A DNA stretch of 64,000 bases from Capitulum mitella (taxonomy: Eukaryota > Arthropoda > Thecostraca > Pollicipedomorpha > Pollicipedidae): contig CP099853.1 of the NCBI GenBank assembly GCA_030062745.1, positions 1,922,001-1,986,000 on the forward strand, read 5' to 3'. The position numbers and the translations under genes are program-made. Shown one piece after another: positions 26,254 to 37,600 of the stretch (the first letter of the stretch is position 1; the number at the start of each line of letters is the position of its first letter). The notes below the pieces were generated by a model. The model ran no database searches. It was not told where the DNA came from and worked only from the letters and a program-made list of their open reading frames with translations.

Positions 26254-26559
26254 CTGCTGTGTGAGAGCTCGTGCCATCAGCTCTGGACTGCTGTGTGAGA
26301 GCTCGTGCCATCAGCTGTGGACTGCTGTGTGAGAGCTCGTGCCATCAGCTGTGGACTGCTGTGTGAGAGCTCGTGCCATCAGCTGTGGACTGCTGTGTGA
26401 GAGCTCGTGCCATCAGCTGTGGACTGCTGTGTGAGAGCCCGTGCCATCAGCTGTGGACTGCTGTGTGAGAGCTCGTGCCATCAGCTGTGGACTGCTGTGT
26501 GAGAGCTCGTGCCATCAGCTGTGGACTGCTGTGTGAGAGCTCGTGCCATCAGCTGTGGA
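26254..26559. repeat. 34-bp minisatellite, nine copies
   Basis: Nine head-to-tail copies start at 26254, 26288, 26322, 26356, 26390, 26424, 26458, 26492 and 26526. Each unit holds CTGCTGTGTGAGAGCTCGTG followed by CCATCAGCTGTGGA. Copies are almost identical; copy 1 has CAGCTC for CAGCTG and copy 6 has GAGAGCCC for GAGAGCTC. Eight units carry an E-box-like CAGCTG. A period of 34 is not a multiple of three, so it is not a protein repeat. The near identity points to recent expansion or homogenisation. Confidence 0.95.
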
Positions 26560-28343
26560 CGTGGCGAAAACATCATGGCCGTTGCTGGCCCGGTTGTGGA
26601 AGCGCTATTTTTTTCGGGGTGTTACGGGCTGTCCGATCAAGGGCCGCGGTTGACTCAGACGCGCGCCTTCCTCTTTTCGCGAAGTGCTCGTTGCAGGGAG
26701 CTGTTCGGATTCTCTGAGCGCCGGCTGTGACGATCGAGCCCAAGGGTCGATCGTCTTCCGTACCAGTCTGCCCCCGCCCCGTGGCTCCACCCCCAGACAC
26801 ATGATCAGCTGAGCCTCCCCGCCTCCTACAGGGCAGGTGGATCGGTCAGCGCCCGTGCAAAAACATTGGCAGTCAGGGCTCACTCTGGACTGGGACGGAG
26901 TTCGGGCGGTGGGACCGGGCAGGGTCAGTGACGGGCTCAGGAGAACGTCTTCTAAAAATGCGTGTCAGATTGCTTTTATGACGTGACGGGCTGCGTGATA
27001 ACTTCATTTCATGTACGGGTCAGATGTGTGTCGCCAGTCGTTCTGGTTTGCGACCAGTATCCCAATCGCTTTCACCTACGACGCAGTCAGTATGCGTCGT
27101 TCCCATGAAGCGCAGAACGTCAGCGAAACCTTAGAAACAGTATATTTCAGCTCTCGGACTCCTGAAATGTTCCAGCGACCTGGCAACAAAGCCCTGTACC
27201 AGGTCAGAGTACATCAAGGTGTCTTGGCCGGGTCTTCTGAGAAGCCCTCGATTCGGTAGCTCGTCGTGTTCCAATATCAATCCGCTGGCACACCTCCGCA
27301 ACGCCATGTCTTCAAGACGCCTTTTAAAGGAGTCCGTCTCACAGACCGGTAGGAATATTTCATTGCCGTTACAGGGCATCAAATATGCAACGTATCACAG
27401 GACGGTCTTTATAAATAGGACAGACGCAGCGACGTTCTGAAGGGCTCGACGATGTCCGGAGCTGGTTGTCAGAAAAATCACATCACCCCTCCATCTGAAT
27501 TTTATATCATCGCTCCGCGTAACTCACCGAATGGTTCATTCGCAGGGCGTGCCGCACTTTGGGATTTATATAAAACGTCGAACTTAGACACCCATAAATG
27601 GCCATACGTCCGCTAATTTTGCCACCTGGTTTAGGAGAGCATACGTCACGGCCTGACAGCGAAAGTGCACGCCCACTGCGCAAAAGTTCCTGTTTCAAAT
27701 CCGTTCCTGAGACAGCTTCGAAAGGAGTCGCCGGGGGTAAACCGTACGTCGAGAGGGCGAGTTCTTAGCGACTCCTTGAGAGCGTTTGGCTGGCCACAGG
27801 GCCCGTTTCGAGACGGTCTTTGGTTCAGCCCCCGCGATGTGGACGGGCCCCGTCCCCGACGGAGGGGTTCCCTGCACGAGCATTGCACGCAAACAGAACG
27901 CACGTAGAAGTATATAAAAATAAACCCTCATCCACCTCACCTAAAAACACGCCAATAAATAACCCTATATCACACTACATGTTCCCAGATAACCCTATAC
28001 AGCAAAGTGTAAAAATATCGTATAGTTTACAAGGGTCCTGTCAGGATATCCACACAGTCTCTGCTAGGCAGACGCATTAAAGCTACGAAAATCACTAATA
28101 AAACGTGTCTTGGGCCTCGGGCCCCATCTTTGATACAAAAACAAACCGTAGAAAGACCTCTATCGTATCGGGGAGCCGGCTGGGGCTGGCTCGCGCGCAC
28201 TGGCTGTGGAGGGGAGCCGGCGGCGCCTCGGGCACCGCGTCTCCCCCACATACGGAACATTTCGCGGGCGCGGGCGCGGGGGCGACCTCAGAGACGCCGC
28301 GCGCGCCCGCCGGTGGGTGGCGGCGCCGCAGCTGCCCGCAGCA
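26560..28343. other. 3' flank of the BTB zinc-finger gene, no other gene recognised
   Basis: Mostly balanced composition. It should contain the 3' UTR of the minus-strand BTB gene ending at 28344, but I found no clear AATAAA on the minus strand close to the stop codon, so the transcript end is not placed. Short open frames have no recognisable product. Confidence 0.4.
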
Positions 28344-28697
28344 TCATCGGCCCCCGGACATGTCGACCGCCTGCAGCGACACGGCCGTCCAGCCGTTGCC
28401 ATGGCTACCGTGGACGCCGCTGGCCTCCTCCGCCTCGGCGGCCACGCCGTGCACCGTCTTGATGTGCTTCTTCATGTTGTCCTTGCGCGAGAAGGGCCGC
28501 TTGCACACGAAGCACACGTGGACCTCCTCCGGGTGCTTGTGACGCTTCTCGTGGCGAAAGCGGTTCGACGCGTCCGAGAACATTTGTCCGCAGAACTTGC
28601 ACATGAGGGGGGTGGGCGAGGGGAAGGGGGCGGCGGCGGCGGCGACGCGCGGCCGCCCCAGCAGCGTCGGCCAGCGCCGCGGCGCCGCCCAGGGCGA
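28344..28697 (-). CDS. BTB-ZF gene, terminal exon (two C2H2 fingers)
   Basis: 117 codons and a stop. The acceptor TTCTGTTCCAG|TCGCCC has a good pyrimidine tract and keeps phase 0 with exon 2. After about 30 Pro/Ala-rich residues come two fingers separated by an 8-residue linker (KHPEEVHV), then a 34-residue Gly/Ala/Ser-rich tail. The linker is not the TGEKP type of poly-finger proteins; paired fingers with long linkers are typical of tramtrack/Broad-like proteins. A direct join to exon 2 is the simplest model, but an intervening exon is not excluded. Confidence 0.85.
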   Translation of the reverse strand, partial: SPWAAPRRWPTLLGRPRVAAAAAPFPSPTPLMCKFCGQMFSDASNRFRHEKRHKHPEEVHVCFVCKRPFSRKDNMKKHIKTVHGVAAEAEEASGVHGSHGNGWTAVSLQAVDMSGGR

Positions 28698-31600
28698 CTG
28701 GAACAGAACAGGGCGCCGCATCAGAGTACTGTGGGTGCTGGCGACAGAGCGCGAGTGGCAATTTTTGGCCGCCAGACGGCTTGGGGCGCCCCCAGCAAGC
28801 GGGGGCGCCGGCGATGAGACTGAACCGGCTCGCGAGCGAGCGCCCGCGCGAGCCGGGGCGGCGAGCGAGGCGCGCTCGCGGCAAAAGCGGCGCGCGGCGG
28901 CGCGCGGCGCGCTGTCGCCCGTGGTCGACCGGCAAAGCTCTAGCTAGGAGGCCGCCGAGAGAGGCCGCTAGTTTCTACATGCTGCACCCACAGTCCTCCA
29001 TGCGGCCACCTGCCGACAGCGCGCCACCGCCACCGTACCGCCCCGGGGGCAGGAGAGGTCAGGCAACTACGGTGTGCGCCGTGTTGTGTCGGGGCAGCGC
29101 GCATGCGCAGCCCGGCGTCCGGCCGAGATGAGCCGCGTGGCCTGCAGCGCTGGTGCGCATGCGCGCTGTCCCGGTCCTGTGGTCACTGGGAACATACACA
29201 CGCACACACACGGTGTTCAAAGCATTCTATCTACGTGTGGAGGTCATTGTGGTGTGTGACTAAGCACCCGATACGCATGCAGGGTTGATTTTGCTCTAGG
29301 CACTACGGGAAATTGTAACTGCTTGGTTGTGAGGACGTTTCATATACTTGGCGTTTGTCATATACCAAGAAGCCATACGGACTCATCTGCATATTAGTGG
29401 ATCCCACAACGGTTCGCCTTGCGTTCGATTTAAATCTCCCTATAATCAAATTTAACTACTGTTGAGTTTTAATCCAAAAAAAGATAACAAAATGTGCAGA
29501 CTTTGGAGAGAAAATTAACTTACTATAGCAAAGGTGACGCAGTGTACAGGTCAATATATTATTTCTGAAGAACAAATGCTACTAACTGGGCTAAGTCTGT
29601 TTTGATTTAAAATTGGCGCAGAGCTACCAGATTTAACTTCTTGGCGCACGTGCCCCGCCATTCCTCGGAGTTTTTGGATTCCGAGGAAGACAATCAAGCC
29701 GGAGACGAAGCGATAAAAGCTCGGCCGCTGTTACGCCTCGGGCGAGGTAACAGCTGGGCCTCGGATTCCTCCGACCGGTTCAGCTCGCGCTCGAATCGCA
29801 CAAAGGTCGACCGAAAGGCGTTCAACCCGCTCAAGAATTTGTCGCTGGGGCACGAAATACCGAGACGGATGGGCGTGGACTTCAGCTGACAACAACCCAA
29901 AATCCATTTTGTCTTTCGTCTCAGGACGCCATTTTTTCTGCAGCCATTGGCGAAGACAAACAGATTTGGGCGTGAACACAAATCGCTGTCAACGAGTGTC
30001 GACTGCTACATTAGAAGTGCCAGAAAGAAAGACATTTCGAAAGTTATTCTCGCGATGCTGTTGAACTCAGCCCAGGGCCAGCGCACAGACAGCGGTGTGA
30101 CCACCCCGTGAAGACTGACACAGAGGTCGCAGGACATCGGCATCTGACCGATCACCTCATCGATAGTTTGCGCGGCGGCTGACCGCTCGTAAAAGCCTCG
30201 CTGGCGCCTCCGATGACGTCAGCCGGCCCTAACGGGCCGCTTTTTTCGCGCGTCGTGCAGCGGCGGGCGCGCGCGCCGGCGGCGCCGCCGGCCAGCCGTG
30301 CAGGCGGCCGGACAACGACCGGGCGCCCATCGAGGGCAGGGACAGACGGCCGCCGCCTCCCACGCGCCGCCGACGAGGCGGAAAGAAGGCATGCGGCGCC
30401 GCCGGCCCCGACGGCCGCCAGTACCGCGAACGGCCGACGCCCGTTAGCTACCCCGCCTGACGGGGCCGAACGGTAAATCGGCGCCCGGTCACTACTGAGC
30501 GAATCTCCGCAGTGGAGGTGCCCTGGTACATGTCGCGTGTGCGGCAGAGATTTCCAGGGCCGATTGCAGATGGCGACACGGACGGAGAAAAAGGGCTGCC
30601 TATTGCCTTTGTTGAATAATTCCTTGCTTTTGTTGTTAATTTACGCGAAGAAATTTCCGATCACGCTAAACCATGATCTATAACAACTTGCTCAACACTC
30701 CTCTCATTCCGGAAGCATCAGTCATTGAACGTTACGATGCAAGAACTCTGGCATGGCATGTATCGCGTGAGATTTTTTTTAGCCAGCCATGAAGCGGCAC
30801 GCGACGCTAGAACCAGCCACCGAGCCGCTAACGGAACCCGGGTCGTCGCGCCCAGAAGATGCTAGACAAATCTGCCATCAAAACAGCCGTTCGTTCCGTT
30901 ACCGTAAACAAGGCTCGGGGCAGCGCGCTGCAGCGCCCGGCTCAACGGCGAAATCGTGAGCCGCCGGTGCGGGGAGGGCTGGCTGGGTGCGCTACACGCC
31001 GTGTTAGACCCGCTACCTCCGCCCAGTGCCGCGTGCGTGTTCCTGGGCCTGCGTGTGAAACGGCCGGCCGCCGGCCGCCGGGCGGGAGGCGGCGGCCGCC
31101 GCGTGTGGCAGGTGGTGGTGTCCCGTGTCCCGTGCTTTGATCTCAGCGGGGTCGGCGTGGCACCTGCCGCCGACAGGCGCTCCGCGCCGCTCGGGCGTAG
31201 CGTCGGCGTCGACAGGCGCCGACGGCGGGCGGGCGGCGGAGCGTCGGCGGCCGACCTGCCGTCGGTGGCCGCCGACCCCGTCCGTTCCGTCGACCTCTGT
31301 CCACATTACACACTCTGGCCGGCACCGATGTGGCTTCCTCCGCGAGACTGGTGATTTACGGACGCTGCAACGCTTACAAAGGGAAATTTTCGGAGAAAGC
31401 CGCTTTCAGCTCATTGCGAGGATATCTCTTTCACAACAGCGTATGTCCTGCAAGCAACAGAAGGGGTACTGAAAAAGTCTGCTTTCTCAGGCTCCTCTTT
31501 ACATTTTTTTACATTTTGTGAAATGTTCTTGAGTTCCTTCAGACGATAGTTATTGGGGCTTTAGAGCGCATCCACACTGGATGATTCTGCGCCCACGTGA

Positions 31601-34600
31601 TGCGCGGATAGCGACGCTCCAAAAGCGTCCCATTTCTCCATCTTCAGCAAATCGTCAGCAGCGTCCAGCCTCGCCAGAGCCACACCGGCGCCGGCCGCGG
31701 CCGTCCTCACAGAGCCACACCGGCGCCGGCCGCGGCCGTCCTCAGCGCCAGCCTCGACAGAGCCACACCGGCGCCGGCCGCGGCCGTTCTCAGCGCCAGC
31801 CTCGCCAGAGCCACACCGGCGCCGGCCGCGGCCCGTCCTCAGCGCCAGCCTCGACAGAGCCACACCGGCGCCGGCCGCGGCAGTCCTCAGCGCCAGCGCT
31901 CAGTACTCACCCCCTTCTCGGGGCTGTCGAGCGGGTCGCGCACGTCGCCGTTCTCGCTGCCGCGCTCGGGGCTGTCGGCGACCGTGGAGCCGGCGCCGGA
32001 CGCGCCCGACGCCCAGTCCGGGTCGCCCGGCTGGCCCGCGCTCGGCTCCTCCTTGACGCTGGCGGCCGGCGTCACGGCGCCCGGCGACGGCGTCAGCGCG
32101 TACGGGAACAGGCCGGCCGGCGGCGGCTGAAAACGGCCAGAGGCGACGTCAGACGGGCAGAGGCGCGTCAGACGGGCAGAGGCGCGTCAGACCGGGCAGA
32201 GACGGCATCAGACTGGGTAGAACACAAACAGAGACGGCGTCAGACTGGGAGGAACAGACAGAGACCACGTCAGACACAGGGGCAGGGACTGCGTCGGACT
32301 GGGCGGTACAGAGGCAGAGACTTCGTCAGACTGGGCGGAACAGAAGCAGAGACTGCGTCAGATTGGGAGGAACAGAGGCAGAAACGGCGTTTGACTCGAC
32401 GAAACCGAAGCAATGGCTATGACTTGCGTTGGTGACAAACTGTGGTCCACCGTCTCGTGTTGATGATACAAAATCATCTGTTATGACGTCTGGGTCTCCC
32501 CCTCGCCTACCTACGCCATACGCATGGAATATGCTAAGAGATGTTAATTAGTTGCTCCAACTAACATCCAGTGTTCGTAAGTTACGCGTGACACGAAGCT
32601 CTCGCAAGATGTTCTGCTAACCTCGGCGCAGATGGATTCGGTAACGACTGCAAACCGAACAACAGTGATACGGGGTACAGCGTGTCTAGAAATGCTGAAA
32701 TTCTAGTTGCCGAAGGGGATGAGGTCTCATAAAAGCCAAATACTCCAAACACAAGTTTCTAAAAACAGATAATAGCGTGGCTTGCTACGAGTGCCTGAGA
32801 TGTCTCCAAGCCGTTATTCTGCTCACTGAGGTGCTTTGGATGGCCAGGTATGCCGCAAACAGTCTGTCAAGGGGTTTTATGATCATTCCCAGATCAACAG
32901 TGTTCCGACTGGAACCTCATCTTTTGACCACAACAAACATCTTATCGCCACGACACAGCGAACTAACTCTTTTTCAGGAAAATTATCCTCTTGGCGGAAC
33001 AAATGGGCCAAGAACATGTATGCTTCAAACTACGGAGCGGAAGGCGCATGTAGAAACAAACCTCGGTGACAAAACCAACTTTGCCCATCGTTATAATATC
33101 TCATCCACGTACCACAAAAAGCATTCGATGCTCTTCTATAGAAATCACCGTTTCACATATGCGACGAATCGCTCTTCGATAAAGAGCATCAGTCGCCCAC
33201 AGGCCCGACCCACACTCTCTAGAACTCATCTAGAGGCTCTCCAGGACGGGCCAGATGGTCGGCCACGCTCTCAGCCGCCGCATCTCCGGAGCCGGAGGTA
33301 CCCTGCCAGACAGCTGACGAGCCGCCGCGCCGTCGGCCGTCGGCGGGAGGGGGTGGGGGCGGGGCGGGGACGGCCAGTAGAAAGCGGCGGCGGCGGCGGC
33401 GGCCCGGCCCGGCCGGGGAGACGGGCAGGCGCCCCAGACCGCGCGTGAAAGCGCGTGGTTTCCCCAGCGGCGGGAACGCCGACAGGCGGCTGCTGAGGGC
33501 ACGGCAAGGTGGGGAGACCGGACAGCGATCGAGGGGCACGGCCTTCTCGCGCGCACTTCCCGCGGCCGTCACCGTCTCCCCACCGCGCCATGCCCCTTCG
33601 GAAACGACCGCACAGACCACGAGGGTGATCGAGACGGTGCTGGTATTTTCAGTTCAGCGGTTATCTCCGCGTTTGGAACAAAGCCTTAGCAGCAGCCCTG
33701 AGATTATGCGTCCTCGTCTACGGACATCGAAGGGAGTGAGCTGACATTTGCCGTAGTCATAGCGCAGCGTGCTGCTCGAGCGCGAGCTGCCCAGAGCGCG
33801 AGCGGCTCTCAAGCCTCCCGTTTCCCCCGCCGCCGCCGCCGGAGCGGCGGAGAGAAGGAAGGGGTGGCTGGCGCGGCGGAGGCCGACATGACAGCGACAG
33901 GAACGGCGGGCGGCACATCGGGGAGACAGCCGAGAGGAGAGAGGTGAAAACGGCGCCGACACGGCCCGGCGGCAGCAAAAAAGCGAGCGAGAACAACGGA
34001 GCCGCGTCGGGGCGGCGGCGCCCCGCGCGCGGGAGAGGACGCCACCGTGAAAGCCGCCGCGCGGGCTTTAAACTTGATGGAGAGTTTGTCGCCAGCCGCG
34101 CCTCGGTCGACAATGACGTCATCGGCCGGAGGAGCCGCCGCGAAAAGGGCACGCTCTCAGCCCGCGCTCGCCGGCCAAATGGCGCCTCACTCCGGGCGCG
34201 GCCGGCGCCGCCGCGGGGCGTTTGCTAACGGGAGCGGGCGCTCGGCCGCCGCAGATGACGGGCGAGGCATGACGTCATTCGCTGTGCGCGCGCCGCCCGC
34301 CTGCCACGTGCAGGGCAGTCGGCGCCAGATGACAGAACGCGACCCGGGGCAATTGCGGCGCGCCGGAGCGGCCCGCCGTCACGGCGGCGTTCGGCGGCGA
34401 AATTGGCGCTGCGCCGCGGCGTTATTGCCGTCACGATGTCAGTTCGTCACGTGACGCGGACGCGTCACGACGCGGTCACACCTCGCGGCGCTCGGCCGCT
34501 GGGTGCAGCGCCCTCTGCTGCCTTATCACGGAGCGGACCGTGGTATCACGGGGGATTCGTGATGGCGCCGAGCGAGACGAAATGCCTCGGAAGAGCCGGG

Positions 34601-37600
34601 ACGTCGTCCGACGAATTGTGATGCACGACGGCGGCCGTACCGTGGAGAAAGGGATGCCGCCATCGTCATTATATCGGCCCAGCAGGCGAAACGGGAGAGC
34701 ACGCCAAAAAGGGCGTGATCTCTGTGCTAACCTTTTACTGCCTTCAAAATGGGAGGGCACCCATAAAAGATGCCTCTCTTGTGTGCTTGTTCGAGAAATC
34801 ATCGGCGAGATCAAAGCCAGTCCGCCGCTCGCGTCCCTTTCTGACAGCGGCGACAGAGTGGCTAAACGTTTGGGGAATGCGAGCCTCCTCCCAGAAACCT
34901 CTGCAGGCGAAAGCAGCATTGTTTTGTTTGTTTTGTTTTGTTTGTTTCAGCCCGTGTTTTGTTTGGGGCTTGACTGTGGTGCTCGTTGGAACGCATGTCG
35001 GTCATGCTTGCAAAAACGCGAACGACTATCGTGTATATAATTACAAAAGTATGCATAACCATAGGAAAATGGCTCAAAGCACCTTAAAGACAGACGAAAT
35101 ATTTAGGTTCTTTTTGAACCCCGTACATCCCATTGTTCTACGGGTCGTATCTAACGTCGTTGGAAAAGGATCATTTTTTTACTTTCCAACTATTTGACTG
35201 CATCCGAAGGATGGACGTGCTTCCACCCAACTGACGTTCAGTCCACACCCCGGTGCACCGTTGCATGATAACCACCTGCCCCGCGAACGATCCGCGGGTG
35301 AGCTGGTGCATGACAGTCCCGATAAGCCTGTACACACCCCGTCCCCGCGAGGCCAGATACACCGACGATAAGGCATCGTCGCGGCTGACGTGACGTCACG
35401 ATCCGACGTGTCGGTAAGGGTGCGGACGACGGGAAGCGATCTTCCGGCGCTCCCGTTCTCGCAGCGCGACCGCCGGCCAGGGCAGTGACATCACGCACGT
35501 TTGGCCTCGTCTGCCATTGTTTTCAGATTTTAACACGAGGTTTTTTAACGTTATGTGTCACATGGTTATTGTATCCAGTTCTCCGCTAAATTTTGACTCG
35601 GGTCGGGATGAAAAGGGGAGCATTTAGAAAATCGCGCATGAATCGTCAAAGGCTTTTTGTAGCACGATTTGCTTTTCCCCTATCATGAACTCCGTATCAC
35701 CAAATTGATCCGTGATGTGGCTTAATGTAAGAGGTCCCCAAAAACCAAAATTGCTTTTTCGCTTCCATTTGTTCGAAGTCTGGAAAACATGCTCGGCAGA
35801 GGACTCGCGCTCACACATCCAATTTCAGCGCTGTTCCGCCGCCCTGCTGGCAATGTGACCCGGCGGCACCCCACAAAAGTGACCTCATCCAGCCACCGAC
35901 AGCGGAAACGGAACGATTACGAGGGTGACGGCCAAGAGATCCGGTGGCAGGACAGCCCGTAAGGGTGATGCGGGCAGAAATGAAGTCATCCCAACGGTCC
36001 GCCTCAGTGAAAAAGGAGGGGAAATAGTGGATCGCGGTCAGCAAGGGGAAATCCGTTTCGCTGAGAGGGTGCTCGCGGTATCCGCGCGCGCGCCGCCCGT
36101 CGCGTCGGCGCCGCCGCGTCTCTTTCGCCGCCGCCGCCGCCGCCCTCGTTTCTCCCGGCGGCCGCCGGCCCGGGTGGGAATTCCAGAAACGCGCCGTTAG
36201 GCCGTCCCGTTCCGTCGGCCGCGGCGCGCGCGCAAAAAAAAAACGCGCGCGGCTGGCGCGGAGAAAAGCGGGGGCGGCGGAAAACGGCGCCCCGAGATAA
36301 ACAGGACGGCGCCCGGGAATGTGAGGTCACCCGGGCCGGGCAGGAAGCGCTCGGCCGCCTGACGTGGCCCCGACGACGCGCCCCGCGCCGTGTGGACCGA
36401 GCCAGTCAGCAGCCGAGGCGTGCTCGAGACAAGCGCGGCGGTCGCGTGGACGAACGCGATTCGCCCTGCTGTCGGAGCGCTGACGCAAATCAGTCAGTAG
36501 TTCGAGCCGCGACCTTCGCACGTCACCTGCCGCCCTCCCCCCTTCCCCCCCCACCCTTGCCGCCGACACCTCGGACGCGTCATAGCAGCCGCAGCCGGCG
36601 CCGCGGCCGGCGGCGCGATCACGTGGCGGGAAATGGGCGAAACCGCGCGGTGGCGGAGGCCCCGCCGCTGATCGATGGCGGCAGACTGCGTGGCAGACAG
36701 ACTGCGTGGCGGCAGAGCGGAGCCGCGAGGCAGAAACCCGGGCCGCTGACCTGGGACAGCGCGGCGGCACGGGACGACTCTGAGGCGCATTTCGGTTTGA
36801 GGCGATTTGTTGGCATGTGGAAATCCAAATATTCCAGGATTTAGGACGTCATGAGCAGCGCACTACAGAATCTGGCCGAGGAAAGGTCATTTTTTCTAAC
36901 TGTGAGTGTCCGCGACCGTTTTCTGTGAAGCCCCCCCCCCCAAATTCCGTTCCCTAGACTCGCCTCTGCCGCCTGGAACAGGTGGTTCGTCCCAGTCCCG
37001 GCGATCAATAGGGAGGCGAGGGGAGGCGAGGGGGAGACTCCCGCGGAACGCCGCCTGTTGTCCGTGTCGCCTCTGAGTGACCAAACGTGTTCGGGCATCG
37101 ACTGTGAATGAACGGACGTGCGGGGCCGTGGAACAATGACGTCAGGACACTAAATGGGTTGGAGGAACCACCTGAGGAGGGATTCCGTAGACGGTGGAGC
37201 TTCCCCAGAGGAGGGGTGCAGGCCAATTTTTCAACTTGTTTCTTTCCATGCAACGCCGTAGAGTTAATGTCAGATTCCGACCGGAGATGGGAAGCAACTG
37301 CCCCCTCCCCCCTGCCTCCGAATACGCCGCCCGTGAGCTCAGCCAGCCCATCTCGGAAAACCGGGACTAACGGGCTTCAGCTTACCGAAAGACGTGCAAG
37401 CAAGACGTGCAAATTCACGCCGGACGCGTTCGTGCGAAGGCGGCGGACAAGGAAGGAACGATATTTGGTCAAGTTCGAACTTCGACCCAATCATTTCTCC
37501 CGTCGGCACTTGACGTTGATCGATCCCCGCTATGTGGGCTTCACAGGCTTCAGACCGAATCGCAACACGCGCTGCGGTTGCGTTGGCGCAGACTGCGGCC

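Larger units (their letters stand above)
28698..31910 (-). other. Intron 2 of the BTB zinc-finger gene
   Basis: 3213 bp with GTGAGT and TTCTGTTCCAG ends. It contains a CpG-rich block with two NRF1-like palindromes at 29098-29165 (possible internal promoter), an AT-rich part at 29280-29640, CpG-rich patches at 30180-30480 and 30900-31340, a CRE palindrome at 30214, and a 48-bp minisatellite against its 5' end. The frame at 29641-29889 lacks an ATG and is not called. Confidence 0.65.

Noticed and set aside
26254-26559. CRISPR-like array
   Set aside because: Repeats are contiguous without unique spacers and the DNA is from an animal genome; it is a minisatellite.
26475-26730. Repetitive open frames through the 34-bp minisatellite (VDCCVRARAIS-type)
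   Set aside because: The period is not a multiple of three, so successive units fall in different frames; these are artefacts.
28405-28935. Alternative-frame open reading frames over the zinc-finger exon
   Set aside because: They overlap the C2H2 exon in other frames; the frame with the two fingers is clearly the coding one.
29641-29889. Ser-rich open frame with plausible protein composition
   Set aside because: It begins at TTG without an ATG, includes a 9-bp hairpin, and has an open frame on the other strand over the same bases; not enough for a gene or exon.
32777-33448. 223-codon plus-strand frame inside BTB intron 1
   Set aside because: It starts at GTG, its composition changes abruptly from mixed to Arg/Gly-rich with the underlying GC, and no family resemblance was seen.
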